A DNA stretch of 64,000 bases. Origin: Pelagophyceae sp. CCMP2097. Lineage: Eukaryota; Sar; Pelagophyceae. The stretch spans positions 53,949-117,948 of the forward strand of contig MU657202.1 in NCBI GenBank assembly GCA_026770575.1. The letters are read 5' to 3'. Under the pieces are notes generated by a model that was given only the letters and a program-made list of their open reading frames with translations, ran no database searches and was not told where the DNA came from. Below are positions 30,001 to 36,000 of this stretch, piece after piece. The position numbers and the translations under genes were made by a program. Position 1 is the stretch's first letter. The number at the start of each line of letters is the position of its first letter.

Positions 30001-33000
30001 GCAACGTATTTGGCTACTCAAACTACTCTGCCACGGCCGTCGGCACACCTTCAAAGGTCCCCAACCCTCTGGAGAGTGTGGTCGCATCGGTGGCGACGCA
30101 GGTCTACGAGGTGCAGTCGCTGACGCTCGGGGCGCGCCACGTCGACGAGGTGCAGGTTGTCACCACAAAGGCGGAGACGATTTTCGAAGTGCAAGAGATC
30201 ACCGTGGCGGCGCCGTTTGGCGGCACGGTAGCGGGCAACTTTAGCGTCTTCTTCGCCGACGCCGCCGTCGTCGTGCTCTCGGCGGAATCGACGATTCAGG
30301 CGCTGTCGTTCCGCTTGAATTTCACGTTCCCGTACCGCGACAATGCCACCGGACACGTCAACTACACCGAGTGGGGCACGGATTCGTGCCTGGACCACAA
30401 GACGACGGCGGCCCAGATGCAGGCGGCGCTGCAGGCTGTGGGGTCGCCCTTCCACGACGCGGGCCGCGACACGCTCACCGTGACGCGCACGGGCGCCGCC
30501 GGTGCCGCGTCGAATTACGGTTACCAGTGGACGATTGAGTACACGGGCATCGAAGGCGCTTTGCCGAAGCCGCGCGTCGAGATGTGCGGCGAGTTTCGCG
30601 TTGTGGGTGGGTTTAACGCGATAGTCGCTATTGCCGCGGCGCCGGACCGCTACGCTCTCCGAGGCCTCGGCACGTCGACGCCCGTCGCCGACATTATCGT
30701 CGGGGCCAACGCGCGGATCGCGCAGGGCCAGTTCCGCATCGTCTTGGCAGACGAGACGCTGCCTGGGTTCGAGCGGTTCCAGGAGAAGTCGGATTGTGTG
30801 CACTGGGACGCTTCAGAGTCGCAAGTCGAGGCGGCTCTGGAGGGCATGGCGAACGTGGACTCGGCGCGCGTCGTGCGGCACGCCATTGGCGCGTTTGCGC
30901 AGTTTGGGTACCGTTTTGAAGTGTTTTTCGACGGCCATTCCTTCGCGCAGTCGCCCGTGCCCAAGACCATGTACGCCACGACGGACGAGTGCGTCGTGTT
31001 ATTCGCCACGGAAGTGTACGGCGTCTTGGACGAGTTCAACACGGGTCTCGACAAGGCTCGGTCGTTCGTGAACGTCACTTTTGCGGATTTGGGCGGCAAG
31101 GACCTCAAGGCCGCCGACGACTCGGCGCGCGGCGTGATCAAGCTGCGGCGCGAACTCGAGAGGCTCCCGGCGCTGCAGGACGTTTTGGTCCAGGTCGAGA
31201 CTTCGGATCTGGAGCTCGGTCTCACCTGGACGACCACGATTCGAGACCCCGTGGGCGACATTTTGACCATGTCGTGCCTCGGCGACGCGACGTTCGAGGC
31301 CTCGGACGCTGCCTGCCTCGTCAACACGGTCATCGACGGCAACGTCTTGGACGGCACCTTTACGCTCGCCGGCTCTGACGTGTTGAAGTTCGACGCCTCA
31401 GCCGCCCAAGTCCAAAGAGCTCTGTCGGAGACGTACGCCGGCATCGTCGAGGTGACGCGCGAGGGCCCGGACCCGCAGCGCGGGTACGCCTGGGCGGTGA
31501 CGTTTGTCGAGTACGTTGGGAATGCCCCTCAGCTGACGTCGGTAGCGTCGTTGACGGGCGCGGGCGCGTCTTTGGCCGTGTCCACGCGCGTCCAGGGCAA
31601 CGAGCTCGGCGGCACGTTTGGCGTGCGCACGACCAAGGGCTTTGCTACGGAGCAGCTGCCGTTCTCGGCGACGGCGAAGCAGCTCGAGGCGGCGCTCAAG
31701 GCCCTGCCCTTGGTCGGCAGCGTCGCAGTGACCAAGTCCGGAGACGTCTCCACAGAGTACGGCGCCGTCTTCCGCGTCACTTTCAGCACGGCGGGCTTGG
31801 GAGACGTCGACTTGCTCATCCCGGAGACGTTTGCGTTGGCTGGCGTTGGGGCGTCGATCAAGGCGCGCGAGGTCGTCAAGGGCTCCGTCGCGACGGGCAC
31901 GCGCCTGGCGGTGGCCTTTGAGGCGCCGCGCGAGTGCTCCGAGTCGCAGGTGACGGCGGGCAGCTGCGGGTCTGAAGTGCTTTATTACGAGATTCAGACG
32001 TCAACGGCCGCGGCCTTTGACGGCAACGACGTCACCAACGACGTCGTCCAAGTCGACACGGCCCTGCAGACGGTGCGCATCGGTGCCGCGACGTTTGACC
32101 GCCGCACAGACGACTTTGAGACGCCGGGCGTCTCCGGACACTTCCGCCTGGCGTACCAAGGCGCTGTCTCCGTCGCTCTAGAGGCGTCCGCGTCCGCGGA
32201 GACGGTGCGCCACGCTCTGGAGTCTTTGCAGGGCGTCGGCACTGTCAAGGTGGTGCGCGCTCGCGCGCCGCGCCTGGCGGCCTCGGCGAGCTGCGTCGCC
32301 ACCGCGGGCTTCCCGACGATTTACTGCGCTTCCTTGACCGCGTCGAATGCGCCGCAGCCGGCGGATCTGATCTACGTCGGCGGCTCGTGGTACCGCGTCG
32401 GTATCTCCTATGCGCCGGGCGGCGACGCGCGCACGATTCCTTTGGCGACGGACACGGACTCGCGCGTCGCGACGACGTTCGCCGGCGCCACCGCCGCCGC
32501 CGCGCACTTGTTCGGCTGGGGCGGCGGCTACCAGTGGGAGGTCGAGTTCCTCTCCACCGCGCGGCCGCGTTTGCTCTCGTCGCCCTCCGAACACGATTTG
32601 GTCCCGGTGGGCGCCTCTCTGGCGATCCGCCCCGCGGACTGCGACGACTGCCTGTACGTCGGCGGCCTGGACGCGTTCTCGCTGCGCTACGTGCGCGGCC
32701 GCGCCGTCAACGCGCTGGGCGCGGCGCCGTACTCTGGTGTCGGGTCGGCGACGCCGCAGCGCGTGCCAGAGGCGCCGTCTCGCTTCGCGGTGGACGTCAC
32801 GTCCGGGCATTCGGTGCAGGTCTACTGGTACCCGCCAGCAACTGTCAGTGGCACCATCATCGGCTACTCGATTCAGTGGGACGACGTCCCCACGTTTGTG
32901 GACGCGGCGTTGGCTTCGGCTTCGTGCTTCACCATTGGGTACGGAGATTGCTTGGCGCAAGGTGCGGTGATTGCCGGCACGCCGCCTTTCACGTTTCCCA

Positions 33001-36000
33001 TCTCGGGCCTCGTGACGAACACGACGTACTTCTTCCGTATCGCGGCCCGAAACGAACTGTACGACGCTTCCGACGGCGCGGACACGGCCCAGGACGTCTG
33101 GTCCGAAGTCGTCTCTGCCACGCCGAGGGACCGGGCGCCTCTGCTGCCGCTCTCGCCGGTCCTGACGTCGGCAGGGCGCGATGTGATCCAGGCCACGTTT
33201 TCGCCGCCTCTTTCAGACGGCGGCGGCAACATTTCAAGGTACGTCGTCGAATACGACACGTCGGCGAGGACGTACAATTCCGCCTTTTCGGGCAAACTGA
33301 CCATCCTCTCGGGCCCCGCGCTGGAGAAGACGCGGTTGTACGCCGGCGGGCCCTACGTCATTCCCATCACCGGTTTGACGCCGGGCGTGCTGTACTACGC
33401 GCGCGTCGCGGCGGTGAACGACGTCGGCCAGTCGGCGTGGGCCGAGGCGGCGACGGCGGTGCAGCCCGAGGCGGCGCCGCTGGCGCCCTCTTTCGTGGCG
33501 CTGCAGACGGCGGCGGCGCAAGCCGGGTCGGCTATCACTTCGATCGATGTGGCCTGGGCCCCGTCGACCGAGGCCGTGGCCGACGGCGGCGCGCCCATCA
33601 CGGCTTACCGCGTGGAATGGTTCACCGAGGAGGCCATCTGCGAGACGCAGCTCTTGCGCGCGACGTGGAAGTCCCAGCCCAAGGACACTGCGGGCTTCAT
33701 CCTGCAGTTTACGGGCGACCGCGAGACGACGTTGTATGGCGTGTCCACGGCGAAGCTGGCCTACGACGTGACCGCGTCCAAGGTGCGTGACGCTCTGATG
33801 AACTTGGGCCACACTGCAGAGGTTCCGTACGACAGCCAGTACCCGGCCGGGTTCGTGGAGGTCACTCGGACGTCGACGAACAACTTCAAGGGCTACGCCT
33901 GGACGGTCACCTTTGCCGACTGCGGCGCCGACGGCGCGAACAAGGGCGACCAGACGATGATCAACATTCCAGTCGACTCTGTGACTTCTTCGCTCGAAGT
34001 CGACGTCGTGCAGCTTCGGGCCGGCCGCCGGCCGTTTGGCAGCGCCGAAGAGCAAATCGTGCGCGTGTTTGGCACGCCCGACAACGGCGCCTTTGGCGTC
34101 CTCGGATTCTTCCGCCTGGGCTTTTTCGGGTCGCAGTACTCGGTGTACCTCCCCGCCGCAGCCACGGCGGAGCAGGTCGAGTCGGCTCTCGAGCTGCTGC
34201 CGACGGTGGCTCAAGTGAGCGTGGTGCGCTCGGCCTACGCGGTCGGCAACGTCGTCGGCTACGAGTGGCGCATCACTTTCTTGACAAACGTCGGCGACCA
34301 GCCCGCTTTGTTCAAGGACGACTCCTTCCTCTTCTCGTCCGTTTCCGGCGGCGCCTACTCTTCGGAAGTTGTCGGTGCCGCAAACGTCATCGACGTGGTC
34401 ACGGGCTTGAAGATCGACGACACGGTCATCGGCGAGCCGCCGGCGCGCTACATGTTTGTGGACGTCGACGCCGACGAACGCAGCTACACCATCCCCGGCC
34501 TCGAGTCGGGCATATCGTATTTTGTACGCGTCACGGCCCGCAACTCGCACGGCCTCGGCGAAACGACGGCGGCGCAGGGCGGCGGCCTGCGCGTCCCGCA
34601 GCAGGTCCCGGACCCGCCTAAGGCCGTGGCGCTGACGGTGCACCCGGGCGACGACGACGCGCTTGAGATCACTTTCAACGCCCCCTTGTCGGACGGCGGC
34701 GCGACGGTCACGTCGTACGTCGTCGAGCTGGATCCGACGGACACCTTTGACGACCCGATCCGGGAAATCATCCACTGCCCGGCGAACAACTTGCACGCCA
34801 TTTGGCAGATTTCGACGACCGGCGACTCTTCTTCAAATCCGATCATCGCCGGCAGCTTTGCGCTGGAATTAGCGGTCAACGGCTTCTCCGAGACGACTGC
34901 GGCGATCCCCTACGACGCGGTGGCCGAGGCATCCGACGAGGTCGGCGTCTTTGAGGTTTTGAAGCCGCGGCTGACGGTGTACAACGGCTCGAATACGGCC
35001 GTCGCCTCGACGGCCGGGTCGCTGGCGGGCGTGCTGTTCACCAACGACATTGTCCGCATTTCGACGCAGGGCTACGCGGGCGCGCTCTACCGCGTCAACG
35101 TCACGGGCGACGCGGTCAACTTTTTGGACCCCGAAGATGAGACGGGCGTGCTCAAGTTCCCCTTTTTCGGCACCTCTTCGACGAGTGCGGTGCTGACGCG
35201 CGTCGGCGGCGGCCGCGGGACGATTGCGTCCTCGCGCGTCTTTTGCGAAAAGTCGGCGAGTTACTGCGACAAGCGCGCGCCGCGGTCGGGGTCGCTGCAG
35301 TCCAAGCTCCAGGCCCTCATGGAGCAGGTCCCCGCGGGCGTCAACGTCTCGCGCTACGGGCCCACGGCGTCCAACGGGTTCACCTGGCTGGTGACCTTCC
35401 GAGACGACTCGCCCACGGACGCCGCCCTGGCGTACTCCATCTCGCTGGCCTCGAACGGGCTGCTGGGCGCCAACGCGTCAGAGGCGACTGGTTTGGTGTC
35501 GATCACGCAGGTGCAGGCCGGGGCGTCTTATACGTCGTGCACGGGCACTGCAGTCGTGGTCCCGTCGTCGGGCGGCCTCGTGAACGGGCTGCTGTACTAC
35601 GGCCGTGTGACGGCTTATAATTCAGAGGGCTACTCGCTGCCTCAAGCGGCTTTAGCACCGGAGAAGCCCATGGTCCCGCCGGGCCGCCCGACGTCCGTCG
35701 TGCTCTCGACGTCTTCGGCGACGTCGCTGCGCGTCATCTTCGCGGCGCCGGCGGACGACGGCGGCGACGACGTGACGTCTTACAAAGTCGAATATGCGAC
35801 GAAATCCGACTTTTCCGACGCCAAGTTCGTCACTTTGACGCAGCTCGACGGCGGCACGATCTACAAGACCATCTTTGGCTTGGTCAAGGGCCAAAGGTAC
35901 TTCGTCCGCGTCTCGGCGGCCAACTCGCAGGGCTTTGGCGAGGCGCAGGCCTCTTCGCCGACGTCGGCGGCGCCGTACGAGGAAAGCAAGGGCCCGGCAG

